Origin: Roseivivax isoporae LMG 25204
GTDB taxonomy: Bacteria; Pseudomonadota; Alphaproteobacteria; Rhodobacterales; Rhodobacteraceae
DNA length: 64,000 nucleotides
Assembly (NCBI RefSeq): GCF_000521865.1
Contig: NZ_JAME01000007.1
Location: 1 to 64,000 of the forward strand
Direction: 5' to 3'
The notes under the pieces are model-generated. The model was given only the letters and a program-made list of their open reading frames with translations. It ran no database searches and was not told where the DNA came from. Below, in pieces: positions 10,136 to 18,836 of this stretch (position 1 is its first letter; each line of letters starts with the position of its first letter). The translations under genes were made by a program, and so were the position numbers.

Positions 10136-10959
10136 GGCATCACCGACCTTGCCGCTAATGAGACCAAGGTGTGGGCGCAACCCCATCAAGGCCAGGGCCC
10201 GCGAACCGATCAACAGGCCGGATACATATGAGCGATTTCCGATGCCGCGCCGCTTTCTCGATTTCGAACAGCAGCCGGCACATGCAAATGGGCCGAACGC
10301 GACAGGCATGCCATGCTGCAACTACGGAGGCTACTACGGCCAGCGCGGTCGGTGTGGGGTTCTTGACCTGGCTACAGTTATTTCGTCCTGCCACATCAAT
10401 TTGCCAAAGCACTGATGACCGACCTCCAAGCCAATCACCTTCAGTTTTTTCCGTCATCCGAGGTCACCCATCCGGACAGGCATTTCAACATCAAAGCGTC
10501 ATCATCTTCGACGAACGACCCCGTTGCGAGAAAATCAGGAGTTGGCGAAATTTTCTTCTTCGTCAGTCGAGAAGACGGCCAATGTCCAACTCGACCGGCC
10601 TGAAAGACCAGCCCTTTGCTCAAGGCGCATCACGCTCGAAGGAACATCCTATGACGATCTTCTGGAAATTGCCCCCCGGGATGCTTGCGGAAAAAACTTC
10701 GAATCGCCTGTCGAACACATGACTGACAGGGTGAAACCCGGTGCCTCGGAAAAAACTATCTCATGATCATGCTACTCGAGGTAGTAATTGAGGGGAAACC
10801 ATATGCTTCGACGTGAATTTCCCTTGACTCTGCGTGGCTGCCGTTCGCTCCATTATGTCAGATCGTCCGCATGAAGCTTGAAGAGGTTATGAGCGCCTCA
10901 TCTCGGCAAGGAGATGTCTCCGTGCTGATCTGGAATATTTGCTTTTGGAGGTCCAACTC
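10136..10959. other. AT-richer interval without a supportable gene
   Basis: These 824 nt have lower GC than the rest of the window and lead into the recombinase module. Several open frames exist, including one from a TTG at 10,524 to 10,766 (80 codons, with a plausible stretch ending LLEIAPRD). None has a good ribosome-binding site or a domain I recognise. The interval may hold the promoter of the recombinase pair or the relics of a further gene. Confidence 0.5.
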
Positions 10960-11202
10960 GTGGATTACTCAGATACTTCACGTGACAATATAGATTCTCA
11001 AATTCCCTCAAGGGAGTCCAGTCCAAAAGTAATTGAAATAGACTGGGAAATCTATGCAAGGCAATTAGACGATTCAAATCTCAGCGAGGCGCGGAAAGAA
11101 GAATTTGTCTCGGCACTCTGGTCCATCCTCATCTTCCTATGGGGCGCGGGCTACACTACAAAAGCTGTGGACTTGGAAGACGGCGTTGATCAGGACGCGT
11201 AG
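10960..11202 (+). CDS. Small conserved protein paired with the recombinase
   Basis: An 80-residue product starts at GTG 10,960, 8 nt after GGAGG at 10,947-10,951; an upstream in-frame start at 10,939 has no such signal. It is acidic and has the pattern LSEARKEEFVSALWSILIFL, which I recall from small proteins encoded just before serine recombinases in Rhodobacterales elements. There is no enzymatic motif. It lies 78 nt upstream of the recombinase on the same strand, with matching AT-rich codon use, so it probably belongs to the same module, perhaps as a directionality or regulatory factor. That role is only inferred from position. Confidence 0.65.
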   Translation: MDYSDTSRDNIDSQIPSRESSPKVIEIDWEIYARQLDDSNLSEARKEEFVSALWSILIFLWGAGYTTKAVDLEDGVDQDA

Positions 11203-11280
11203 ATGGAGTGCTGTGCAACATCTCGCTAAGAAAATGGCCCAAAATTCTCAATAGTATAAGCAAATCTAAGGAGGTAAGCG

Positions 11281-12780
11281 ATGAGGACGGGTTCAAAGGC
11301 AGCCATCTACGCCCGTGTTTCCACAAAGCGACAAGTACAACAGGGCAACGGTCTCAATTCTCAAATTAGCTCCTGCCGAGAGTATTGTCGTCAGAATGAC
11401 TTTGAGGTCGTTGAGACATTCACTGACGATAGCACCGGCGGGTCAGACAATCGAGAGGGTTTGAAAGATCTGAAAAACTGGATCAAGAAAAATAGGAAAG
11501 ACAGTATTGTAATTGTCGTCGACGCTATCTCACGTGTGGCTCGTGATGTCGCGATCTATCAAAATATCAAAAGATATGCGACTGACCATGGAGCGATTTT
11601 TAGGTCACCCACATTTACATTCGAAGATTCTCCTGCTGGCCGCTTCATGGAGACGATCCATGTTGGGATGGGCCAATTTGAGCGAGAAGACAATGCTGCG
11701 CGTGTTAAACGTTGCCAGAAGGCACGACTGTCTGACGGCTACTGGTGCCTGGCGGCCCCGATCGGCTATCGGTCAGCCGGAAAAGGCAAACCCATAGAAC
11801 CCGATGGCCTCTCTGGCATTGTCCGCGAGGCACTCGAAGGCTTCGCCAGCGGTCGCTTCGAGACCGCTGCATCGGCAAAGCGGTTTGTTGAAGCTCAACC
11901 GGAGTTCATAGCGACCCGAAAGAGCCCCGTACTCGGGAACGGAAGAATGGAAGGGATGCTGCGCAATCCACTCTACGCTGGATACATCGACTATCCAAAA
12001 TGGTCGATTTCCCTTCGAAAAGGCAAGCACAAGCCCTTGATCAGCTACCCGACTTTTCAGCTCATCCAAGAGCGGCTCGACGGAAATTCGCGCGTACATT
12101 CTGGGAAGGAGACAAGCGAAGATTTTCCTTTGCGCGGCTTCGTGCTGTGCGATGATTGTGGCCGACCGCTAACCGCAGGCTGGAGCCGGAGCAAGAGCGG
12201 CAAAATGTACCCCTATTACCGGTGCTTCAACAAGCGTTGCGACAGGCAGGGCAAATCAATCAACGGCGACAAACTTGAGGCGAATCTTGTCAGTCTCCTA
12301 TCCGAGTTACAACCGCATGAAACCGTGGCCAAAGTTATGAAAAGGATGTTGCGTGACCTCTGGGAGCATAATCAAGCCGCTACCTTGGATCGGCGCCGTG
12401 ACTTGGAGAAGCAAATCAAGCTTCTTCAACAAGAGCAGGAAAAGCTCCTCGATCGGATCGTCGAAACCGAAAACGACTCGGTCGCCTCAGCATACGAGAA
12501 GCGCATAGCACAATGTCAGAAGAAACAGGTGATCTGCAAAGAGAAGCTCTCAGATCTTGGCAAGAGTATCGGCAGCTTTGATGAGATGTTTGAACACACT
12601 TTGAAAGTAATCTCAACCCCCTGTGATATATGGAAAAAAGAGAGCTATGAGTGGAGGATTGCGGTCCTGAAAGTCGTGTTCTCTGAAAGGCTCAGGTACT
12701 GCCATAAATCAGGACTTAGAACACCGGAAACCACCTTTCCCTTCAAAGTGTTACGGGGTGAAGAGACCGCAAAAGATAAT
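11281..12780 (+). CDS. Large serine recombinase without its own stop codon
   Basis: This site-specific recombinase of the large serine family covers about 500 codons up to the tRNA edge. The resolvase catalytic domain is at the N-terminus (YARVSTKRQ, nucleophile Ser14; later the Arg-rich ISRVARDVA). A recombinase domain follows, then a zinc ribbon (CDDCGRP near residue 290 with CFNKRC near 316) and a long coiled coil (about 355-440), the usual layout. The start has a perfect AAGGAGGT site. There is no in-frame stop: the frame continues through tRNA-Ser on the opposite strand and into the host SPOR gene until 14,049. The normal C-terminus or stop was therefore presumably left on the far side of the integration point. 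Codon use is AT-rich, unlike the host. Confidence 0.85.
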
Positions 12781-12781
12781 C

Positions 12782-12871
12782 TGGCGGAAGCGGTGGGATT
12801 CGAACCCACGAACGGCTTGCACCGTTGCTGGTTTTCAAGACCAGTGCCTTCAACCACTCGGCCACGCTTCC
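12782..12871 (-). tRNA. tRNA-Ser (anticodon UGA)
   Basis: A 90-nt class II tRNA with encoded CCA. The acceptor arms GGAAGCG (12,865-12,871) and CGCTTCC (12,786-12,792) pair fully. The anticodon stem CTGGT/ACCAG encloses CTTGAAA, giving anticodon TGA. A long variable arm (AACGG...CCGTT) marks serine, and the T arm carries GGTTCGAATCC. Its 3' end touches the recombinase side, so it is the probable attachment site of the island. Confidence 0.96.
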
Positions 12872-13093
12872 CTGCCTTCCCTGCGGGCGGGTTCCGGACA
12901 CCTAGCGGGCCGCGGTCGATTCTGAAAGCGGCCGGCCGCCGAAATGCCGCGCCCGGGTCCAAGAGACTTTCCTCGGGAACCGCCAGCCGCTACACTCCCG
13001 CGCAAGCGGCAGCGCGGGTCGGCCCGTCGCTCGGATGCGGCGGAGCCGGCGAGCGACGAGGACGCGTCAAGAACCGTAGAGGCAAGGGCGAGC

Positions 13094-14071
13094 ATGAGCA
13101 GACAGGTGGGCTTCGTCCGCCGGAACGTATCCGGCTTCCGGCAGGGCATCTGCATCCCCCGCCGCACCGCGCGGGGTGCGGGGCTTGCCGCGCTCTGCCT
13201 CGCGATCGCGCTTGCCGGGTGCGGCGAGGGCGGCGGCAGGCCGGGCTTCCTCAAGGGCGGGACGGACGGCGAAGAGGCCACGCTCGATTCAGGCGGCGCG
13301 CGCGGCGGCCGCATCGTCGAGCGCGACATCGAGGCGCCCGAGGTCTTCGAGGCGTCCGAGAACGGTCTCTGGGACGGCCGGCCGTCGCTCGGCGGCGTGT
13401 GGGTCGCCCATCCCGAGGTGCGCGAGCCCGAGCGTGTGATCATCCGCAACGAGACCAACGGCCAGTTCGTGATCGGCGCGCTCTTCAAGCGCGAGCGCGA
13501 GACGCCGGGCCCGCGGCTGCAGGTGTCCTCGGACGCCGCGGCGGCGCTCGACATGCTGGCGGGCCAGCCGGTGCCGCTGAGCGTCGTGGCGCTGCGCCGC
13601 GAGGAGGTCGACGGGGACCCCGACGCGGTCCCCGCGCCCGACGCGTCCGCCGGCGCGGCGAGCGCCACCGCCAGCGACGTCGAGAACACCGAGACAGGAA
13701 CGCTCGCCCCCGCGGGCCAGGTCGACGCGGCGCCGCTTGCGCCGGCGGTGCCCGACCCGCGTCCCGAGCCCGCGCCCGCCGCGTCCCCCGTGCCGACGCC
13801 GGCGCCGGTCGAGACCGCGCAGCGCGCGGCCTCGCCGCTGTCCCGGCCCTACATCCAGATCGGCATCTTCAGCGTCGAGGAGAACGCCGAGAACACCGCG
13901 ACAGCCATGCGCCAGGACGGGATGGTGCCCACGGTCAAGCGCCAGAGCTCGAGCGGCAAGACGTTCTGGCGGGTCCTCGTCGGCCCCGCCCAGTCGGCCT
14001 CCGAGATCGACGCACTCTTGAAGAAGATCAAGGCGAACGGCTTTACTGACGCCTACGCCGTGACCGATTGA
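13094..14071 (+). CDS. SPOR-domain lipoprotein
   Basis: This 325-residue protein is a likely outer-membrane or periplasmic lipoprotein: a basic start, a hydrophobic helix and a lipobox LAGC near residue 43. A conserved N-terminal region (GLWDGRPSLGGVWVAHP) and a Pro/Ala-rich linker lead to a C-terminal SPOR domain (PYIQIGIFSVEENAENTA through FTDAYAVTD) that binds denuded septal peptidoglycan. I chose the ATG at 13,094; the frame extends upstream to 12,944 but the lipoprotein signal requires the later start. It precedes dacC by 93 nt, and the pair is a common Rhodobacterales arrangement linking septal wall recognition with wall trimming. An unrelated open frame from the recombinase overlaps it and is not real here. 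Confidence 0.85.
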   Translation: MSRQVGFVRRNVSGFRQGICIPRRTARGAGLAALCLAIALAGCGEGGGRPGFLKGGTDGEEATLDSGGARGGRIVERDIEAPEVFEASENGLWDGRPSLGGVWVAHPEVREPERVIIRNETNGQFVIGALFKRERETPGPRLQVSSDAAAALDMLAGQPVPLSVVALRREEVDGDPDAVPAPDASAGAASATASDVENTETGTLAPAGQVDAAPLAPAVPDPRPEPAPAASPVPTPAPVETAQRAASPLSRPYIQIGIFSVEENAENTATAMRQDGMVPTVKRQSSSGKTFWRVLVGPAQSASEIDALLKKIKANGFTDAYAVTD

Positions 14072-14106
14072 CATGGGCCCCGTGACGCTGCGGGGGCTTT
14101 GACGAC

Positions 14107-14134
14107 CGGGCGCGGATCTGCAAGTCCGCGCCCG
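14107..14134 (+). terminator. Hairpin between SPOR gene and dacC
   Basis: CGGGCGCGGA (14,107-14,116) and TCCGCGCCCG (14,125-14,134) form a perfect 10-bp stem with an 8-nt loop, 35 nt after the SPOR stop. It lacks a T tract, so it may be a weak terminator or an RNA-stabilising element inside an operon. Confidence 0.45.
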
Positions 14135-14164
14135 TAATCCTTCGAGCGACCCGAGGAGCTGCCG

Positions 14165-15343
14165 ATGATCCCCTTCCTGCGTTCCTGCCTCGCCGGGCTG
14201 GCCGCGAGTGCCCTGCTCGCCCTGCTCGCCCTGCCCGCCGCTGCCTTCGACACGAGCGCCAGCGCCGCCTTCGTGCTCGACCAGAAGACCGGCACCGTGC
14301 TTCTGGCCAAGAATGCCGACGAGGCGCTGCCGCCGGCGTCGATGTCCAAGCTCATGACGCTCTACATGGCCTTCGAGGCGATCGAGGAAGGCCGGCTGTC
14401 GCTCGACGAACGGCTGCCGGTGTCGAGCCACGCCGCGAGCTACGGGGGATCGACCATGTTCCTCGACACCACCGACCGGGTGCGCGTCGAGGACCTGCTG
14501 CGCGGCATCGTTGTGCTGTCGGGCAACGACGCCTGCGTCGTGCTCGCAGAGGCGCTGAGCCCGAACGGCACGGAGGCGGGCTTTGCCGAGCTGATGACGC
14601 GGCGGGCGCAGCAGATGGGGCTCACGAACTCGGTTTTCAAGAACTCGAACGGCTGGCCCGCCGAGGGGCACGTGATGTCCATGCGGGACCTCGCGCTGCT
14701 CGCGAACAGGCTGATCCTCGACTACCCCGAATACTATCCGATGTTCGCGGAGCAGCGGTTCGAGTTCGACGGCCGCGCGCCCGCAAACGTCAGCAACCGC
14801 AACCCGCTCCTCGGGCTCGGGATCGGTGCGGACGGGCTCAAGACCGGGCACACGCAGGAAGCGGGCTACGGGCTCGTGGGTTCGGCCAAGCAGGGCGACC
14901 GGCGCGTGATCTTCGCGCTGACCGGCATGGATTCGACCCGCGTGCGCGCCGAGGAGAGCGAGTCGATCGTCAACTGGGCCTTCCGCCAGTTCGCCGAGAA
15001 GACCATCACCACCGCCGGCCAGCGCGTGGCGACCGCCGATGTCTGGCTCGGCGCCACCGAACAGGTGGGTCTGGTCGCGCAGGAGGACCTGACGCTGCTC
15101 GTGCCGGTCCTGACCGGCGCGCCGCTCGAGGCGGAGGTGGTCTATACCGGCCCGCTCGAGGCGCCCATCGCGCAAGGCCAGCAGCTGGCAGAGCTCATCA
15201 TCCGCCCCGAGGGCCTGCCCGAGCACCGCGTGCCGCTCGTGGCCGAGAACGCCGTGCAGGGGGCGGGCTTCGTTAACCGGGTGATGACGGTTGCGGGGGT
15301 ACTGCTGCGGAGGTTCGGGACGAGTCCGCAGGAAGTCATGTGA
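14165..15343 (+). CDS. dacC: D-alanyl-D-alanine carboxypeptidase (PBP5/6 family)
   Basis: This 392-residue periplasmic penicillin-binding protein removes the terminal D-Ala from peptidoglycan pentapeptides. A Sec signal covers residues 1-27. The active-site triad of motifs is complete: SMSK at 59-62 (nucleophile Ser59), SGN at 119-121 and KTG at 226-228. A C-terminal PBP5-type beta domain follows, with a short amphipathic tail for membrane attachment. The ATG at 14,165 has GAGGAG 6 nt before it. The stop overlaps the start region of tmk. Length and layout are typical; dacC versus dacA naming is a convention. Confidence 0.95.
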   Translation: MIPFLRSCLAGLAASALLALLALPAAAFDTSASAAFVLDQKTGTVLLAKNADEALPPASMSKLMTLYMAFEAIEEGRLSLDERLPVSSHAASYGGSTMFLDTTDRVRVEDLLRGIVVLSGNDACVVLAEALSPNGTEAGFAELMTRRAQQMGLTNSVFKNSNGWPAEGHVMSMRDLALLANRLILDYPEYYPMFAEQRFEFDGRAPANVSNRNPLLGLGIGADGLKTGHTQEAGYGLVGSAKQGDRRVIFALTGMDSTRVRAEESESIVNWAFRQFAEKTITTAGQRVATADVWLGATEQVGLVAQEDLTLLVPVLTGAPLEAEVVYTGPLEAPIAQGQQLAELIIRPEGLPEHRVPLVAENAVQGAGFVNRVMTVAGVLLRRFGTSPQEVM

Positions 15344-15981
15344 TGGGAACTGCCAGACGCTACGGTGCCTTCCTCACGTTCGAGGGCATCGACGGAAGCG
15401 GCAAGTCGACGCAGTCGCGCCGGCTGGCCGAGGTGCTGCGCCAGGACGGGCACGACGTCGTCCTGACCCGTGAACCGGGCGGCAGCCCGGGGGCGGAGGA
15501 GATACGGTCGCTGCTTCTGCACGGCGCGCCGGACCGCTGGTCGGCCGAGACCGAGCTCCTGATGTTCACCGCGGCCCGGCGCGACCACGTGGAACGCACG
15601 ATCCAGCCCGCGCTCGACGCGGGCAAGGTGGTGATCTGCGACCGCTTCGTGGACAGCACCCGCGCCTACCAGGGCATCACCCGCGGCGACCTGCGCGCCA
15701 AGGTCGACACCCTGCACGCGCTGATGATCGGCCTCGAGCCCGACCTGACCTTCCTCATCGACATGAACCCGGGCGTCGCGCATGCGCGCGCCACGAAGCG
15801 TGTGGGCGCCGAGGCGCGGTTCGAGAATTTCGGCATCGAGCTGCACGCGACCCTGCGCGCGGGTTTCCTCAACCTCGCGCACCGCTCGCGCCGGTTCCGC
15901 GTGATCGACGGCAACAAGTCCGAGGACGAGGTGTCCGGCAACATCGTCGGAATCGCGCGGAAGTTTCTCAAGGAATCCTGA
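15343..15981 (+). CDS. tmk: Thymidylate kinase
   Basis: This cytoplasmic enzyme phosphorylates dTMP to dTDP for DNA synthesis. The P-loop FEGIDGSGKST is near residues 13-23. A TREPGGSPGAEEIR segment, the DR(F/Y) motif in CDRFVDSTRAYQG and a LID region with TKR follow, all in the canonical order. The length of 212 residues is normal. I start at the ATG at 15,343, with AGGAAG 7 nt upstream; a GTG at 15,340 is an in-frame alternative. The stop shares one base with the holB start, showing tight coupling with replication genes. Confidence 0.95.
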   Translation: MGTARRYGAFLTFEGIDGSGKSTQSRRLAEVLRQDGHDVVLTREPGGSPGAEEIRSLLLHGAPDRWSAETELLMFTAARRDHVERTIQPALDAGKVVICDRFVDSTRAYQGITRGDLRAKVDTLHALMIGLEPDLTFLIDMNPGVAHARATKRVGAEARFENFGIELHATLRAGFLNLAHRSRRFRVIDGNKSEDEVSGNIVGIARKFLKES

Positions 15982-17117
15982 TGGCCGAGGTCGAGCTGCC
16001 CGAACCGGACCGCGTCGAGGGCGCACCGCACCCGCGCGAGACGCGCGCGCTCGTCGGGCAGGCCGCGGCAGAGGCCGCGTTCCTGAACGCCTGGGCGACG
16101 GGGCGGATGCACCACGGCTGGATGCTGACCGGGCCGCAGGGCGTGGGCAAGGCGACGCTCGCCTGGCGGATCGCGCGGTTCCTCGTGGCGACACCGCCGC
16201 CCGCGGACGACGACGGCCTCTTCGGCGCGCCCGAGCCGCCCGCGACGCTCGACATCAGCGAGGACCACCCGGTGGCCCGGCGCAGCCGCGCGCTGTCGGA
16301 ACCGGGCATCCTGCTGTTGCGCCGGGGCGCCAACGACCGGGGCGACCGGCTCGCCGCCGAGATCCGCGTGCAGGACGTGCGCGACCTCAAGCGACGCATG
16401 ACGATGTCCGCCGCCGATGGCGGGCGCCGCGCGATCATCGTCGACGCGGCCGACGACATGAACGTGAACGCGGCGAACGCGCTCCTCAAGCTGCTGGAGG
16501 AGCCGCCGGCGAACACGGTCCTGCTGCTCGTCTGCCACCAGCCCGCGCGGCTCCTGCCGACCATCCGCTCGCGCTGCCGCGAGCTGCGGCTTTCCCCCCT
16601 CGGGCCCGACGACATGGCGCGTGCGCTCGGCGGCGCGGGCGCCGACATCGATCCCGCCCGCACCGACGCGCTGGCCGAGCTCTCGGCGGGATCGGTGGGC
16701 GCGGCGCTGCGGCTTCTGAACCTCGACGGGCTCGCGCTCTATGCCGAGTTCATGGACATCCTCGGCGGCATGCCCGACCTCGACCGCCCGCGCGCCCTGC
16801 GGCTGGCGGAAGCGGTGTCGGCGCGGGGCCGCGAGGCGCATTTCGACCTCCTCCTCGCGCTCGCGGATCTCGCGCTCGCGCGCCTCGCGCGCACCGGCGT
16901 CACCGGCGCGCCGCCCGATCGCGCCGCCCTGCCCGACGAGAAGCGCACGCTGAGCCGGCTCGCCCCCGACCTGCGGGCGGGCCGCGCCTGGGCCGAGGTC
17001 GCGCAGGTGACGGCCGAGCGCGCGCGACACGGCCGCGCGGTGAACGTCGACCCCGCGAGCCTCGTCTTCGACATGATGGGACACCTGCGCGACACCGCCG
17101 CCGCCGTCCTGCGCTGA
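15981..17117 (+). CDS. holB: DNA polymerase III subunit delta'
   Basis: This 378-residue clamp-loader subunit of the AAA+ family is part of the complex that loads the beta clamp. The N-terminus has a Walker-A-like GPQGVGKAT near residues 50-57. The middle contains VDAADDMNVNAANALLKLLEEPP, the delta'-type sensor and helix region, followed by IRSRCRELRL. The C-terminal helical domain completes the subunit. Alphaproteobacterial delta' is longer than the enterobacterial form, as here. It begins within the tmk stop, so the two are translated together. Confidence 0.93.
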   Translation: MAEVELPEPDRVEGAPHPRETRALVGQAAAEAAFLNAWATGRMHHGWMLTGPQGVGKATLAWRIARFLVATPPPADDDGLFGAPEPPATLDISEDHPVARRSRALSEPGILLLRRGANDRGDRLAAEIRVQDVRDLKRRMTMSAADGGRRAIIVDAADDMNVNAANALLKLLEEPPANTVLLLVCHQPARLLPTIRSRCRELRLSPLGPDDMARALGGAGADIDPARTDALAELSAGSVGAALRLLNLDGLALYAEFMDILGGMPDLDRPRALRLAEAVSARGREAHFDLLLALADLALARLARTGVTGAPPDRAALPDEKRTLSRLAPDLRAGRAWAEVAQVTAERARHGRAVNVDPASLVFDMMGHLRDTAAAVLR

Positions 17118-17216
17118 GGCGCGCGGGCGCGCGCGGCGCGCCGCCTTGACCCTCCCCGCACGATGCTGGATACCCGGGTCGCGCACGCCCCCTCAGAGAG
17201 CGGAGAGATCGCACCC

Positions 17217-18020
17217 TTGGCCGACACCCGCATCACCGACAGCCACTGCCACCTCGACTTTCCCGACTTCGACGGCCGGCAGGCAGAGATCGTCGCGCGC
17301 GCGGGCGAGGCCGGCGTGCACCGCATGGTCACCATCTGCACCCGGCTCCGGAGCGAGCCCGCGGTGCGCGCCATCGCCGAGGCGCACGCGCCGGTCTTCT
17401 ACGCCGCGGGCACCCATCCCATGAGCGCCGCCGAGGAGCCGATGGCCAGCGTCGCGGACCTCGTGGCGCTCGCGCGGCACCCGAAATTCGTGGGCATCGG
17501 CGAGACCGGGCTCGACTACCACTACACCGCCGACAGCGCCGCGGTGCAGAAGCGCTCGCTCGAGATCCACATCGAGGCGGCGCAGGAAACCGGCCTGCCG
17601 CTCATCATCCACGCCCGCGACGCCGACGACGACGTGGCCGCGATCCTGACCGAAGGCTATCGCCGGCAGCCCTATTCCTGCGTCATGCACTGCTTTTCCT
17701 CGGGGGCCGAGCTTGCGCGCATCGCGCTCGACCTCGGCTTCTACCTGTCGATGTCGGGCATCGCCGCCTTCCCGCGGTCCGAGAACCTGCGCGAGATCTT
17801 CGCGGCCGCCCCGCTCGACCGCGTGCTCGTCGAGACCGACAGCCCCTACCTCGCGCCGCCGCCCCATCGCGGCAAGCGCAACGAGCCGGCCTATACCGCG
17901 CACACCGCGCGCGTCGGCGCCGAGGTCTTCGGGCTGAGCTATGCCGACTTCGCCGCCGCGACCGAGGCCAATTTCGAGCGTCTCTTCGCCAAGGCCGCCG
18001 CCTGGTCGGAGGCCGCATGA
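17217..18020 (+). CDS. TatD-family metal-dependent hydrolase
   Basis: This cytoplasmic TIM-barrel hydrolase is a likely 3'-5' DNase of the TatD/YcfH family. The metal motifs appear in order: DSHCHLDF at the start, GETGLDYHY with the bridging Glu, HARDADDD, CVMHCFSSG and ETDSPYLAP. I prefer a TTG start at 17,217, preceded by GGAGAG at proper spacing, giving 267 residues that begin directly before the metal motif. The in-frame ATG at 17,163 has no ribosome-binding site and adds an unconserved 18-residue leader. Its stop overlaps the next start (ATGA), and the tmk-holB-tatD-MBL order is typical of the order Rhodobacterales. Confidence 0.9.
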   Translation: MADTRITDSHCHLDFPDFDGRQAEIVARAGEAGVHRMVTICTRLRSEPAVRAIAEAHAPVFYAAGTHPMSAAEEPMASVADLVALARHPKFVGIGETGLDYHYTADSAAVQKRSLEIHIEAAQETGLPLIIHARDADDDVAAILTEGYRRQPYSCVMHCFSSGAELARIALDLGFYLSMSGIAAFPRSENLREIFAAAPLDRVLVETDSPYLAPPPHRGKRNEPAYTAHTARVGAEVFGLSYADFAAATEANFERLFAKAAAWSEAA

Positions 18021-18817
18021 CGGGCGAGCTGCGCCTGACCATCCTCGGCTGTGGATCCTCGGGCGGCGTGCCGCGACTCGGCGGGCTCTGGGGCGCGTGC
18101 GACCCGCAGAACCCCCGCAACAGCCGCCGGCGCTGTTCGCTGCTGGTCGAGCGCGAGACCGAGGGCGGCGTCACCCGCGCGCTCATCGACACCTCGCCCG
18201 ACCTGCGCGCGCAGCTGCTCGATGCCGGGATCGGGACGCTCGACGCGGTGCTCTACACCCATGCCCACGCCGACCACGTGCACGGCATCGACGACCTGCG
18301 CATGATCGTCTTCAACCGGCGCGAACGCCTCGCGGTCTGGGCCGACGGCCCGACGCAGGACAGCCTCTATTCGCGCTTCGGCTACGCCTTCGTGCAACCC
18401 GAGGGCAGCCCCTATCCGCCGATCCTCGACATGCACACGATCGACGGCCCGGTGACCGTGGACGGCGCCGGCGGCCCCATCCGGCTGACGCCGTTCCGGG
18501 TCCATCACGGCAGCATCGACGCGCTCGGGTTCCGCATCAAGGACGTGGCCTATGTCCCCGATGTCGTTCAGATTCCGGATGAAGCCTGGAAGCATCTCGA
18601 GGGCCTCGACTGCTGGATCCTCGACGCGCTCCGGCGCGATCCGCACCCCACGCATACCCATCTCGCGCAGTCGCTCGACTGGATCGCGCGGATGGCGCCG
18701 GCGCACGCGGTGCTGACCAACATGCACATCGACCTCGACTACGACGCGGTCGCCGCCGAGACGCCGGACAACGTCGTGCCGGCCTATGACGGGATGGTGC
18801 TGAGATACCCGCTGTGA
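18017..18817 (+). CDS. MBL-fold metallo-hydrolase, PhnP-like
   Basis: This 266-residue cytoplasmic metallo-beta-lactamase-fold enzyme contains the two-metal motif THAHADHVHGIDDLR (HxHxDH). An N-terminal GCGSSGGVPR follows the first strand, and later His residues lie in VHHGS and the TNMHIDLDY end block. GCGSSxGxPR with an HxHADH core is characteristic of the PhnP group (phosphoribosyl cyclic phosphodiesterases) and its relatives. No C-P lyase genes lie nearby, so phosphonate use is not implied. The start overlaps the tatD stop. Substrate is unknown. Confidence 0.9.
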   Translation: MTGELRLTILGCGSSGGVPRLGGLWGACDPQNPRNSRRRCSLLVERETEGGVTRALIDTSPDLRAQLLDAGIGTLDAVLYTHAHADHVHGIDDLRMIVFNRRERLAVWADGPTQDSLYSRFGYAFVQPEGSPYPPILDMHTIDGPVTVDGAGGPIRLTPFRVHHGSIDALGFRIKDVAYVPDVVQIPDEAWKHLEGLDCWILDALRRDPHPTHTHLAQSLDWIARMAPAHAVLTNMHIDLDYDAVAAETPDNVVPAYDGMVLRYPL

Positions 18818-18836
18818 CCGCCCGCGCGGCCCCGCC

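Noticed and set aside
12781..14049. The recombinase frame continuing across the tRNA and SPOR gene as a true protein end
   Set aside because: It crosses a tRNA and shadows the SPOR lipoprotein in another frame; the translation beyond the tRNA is Arg/Ala-rich noise.
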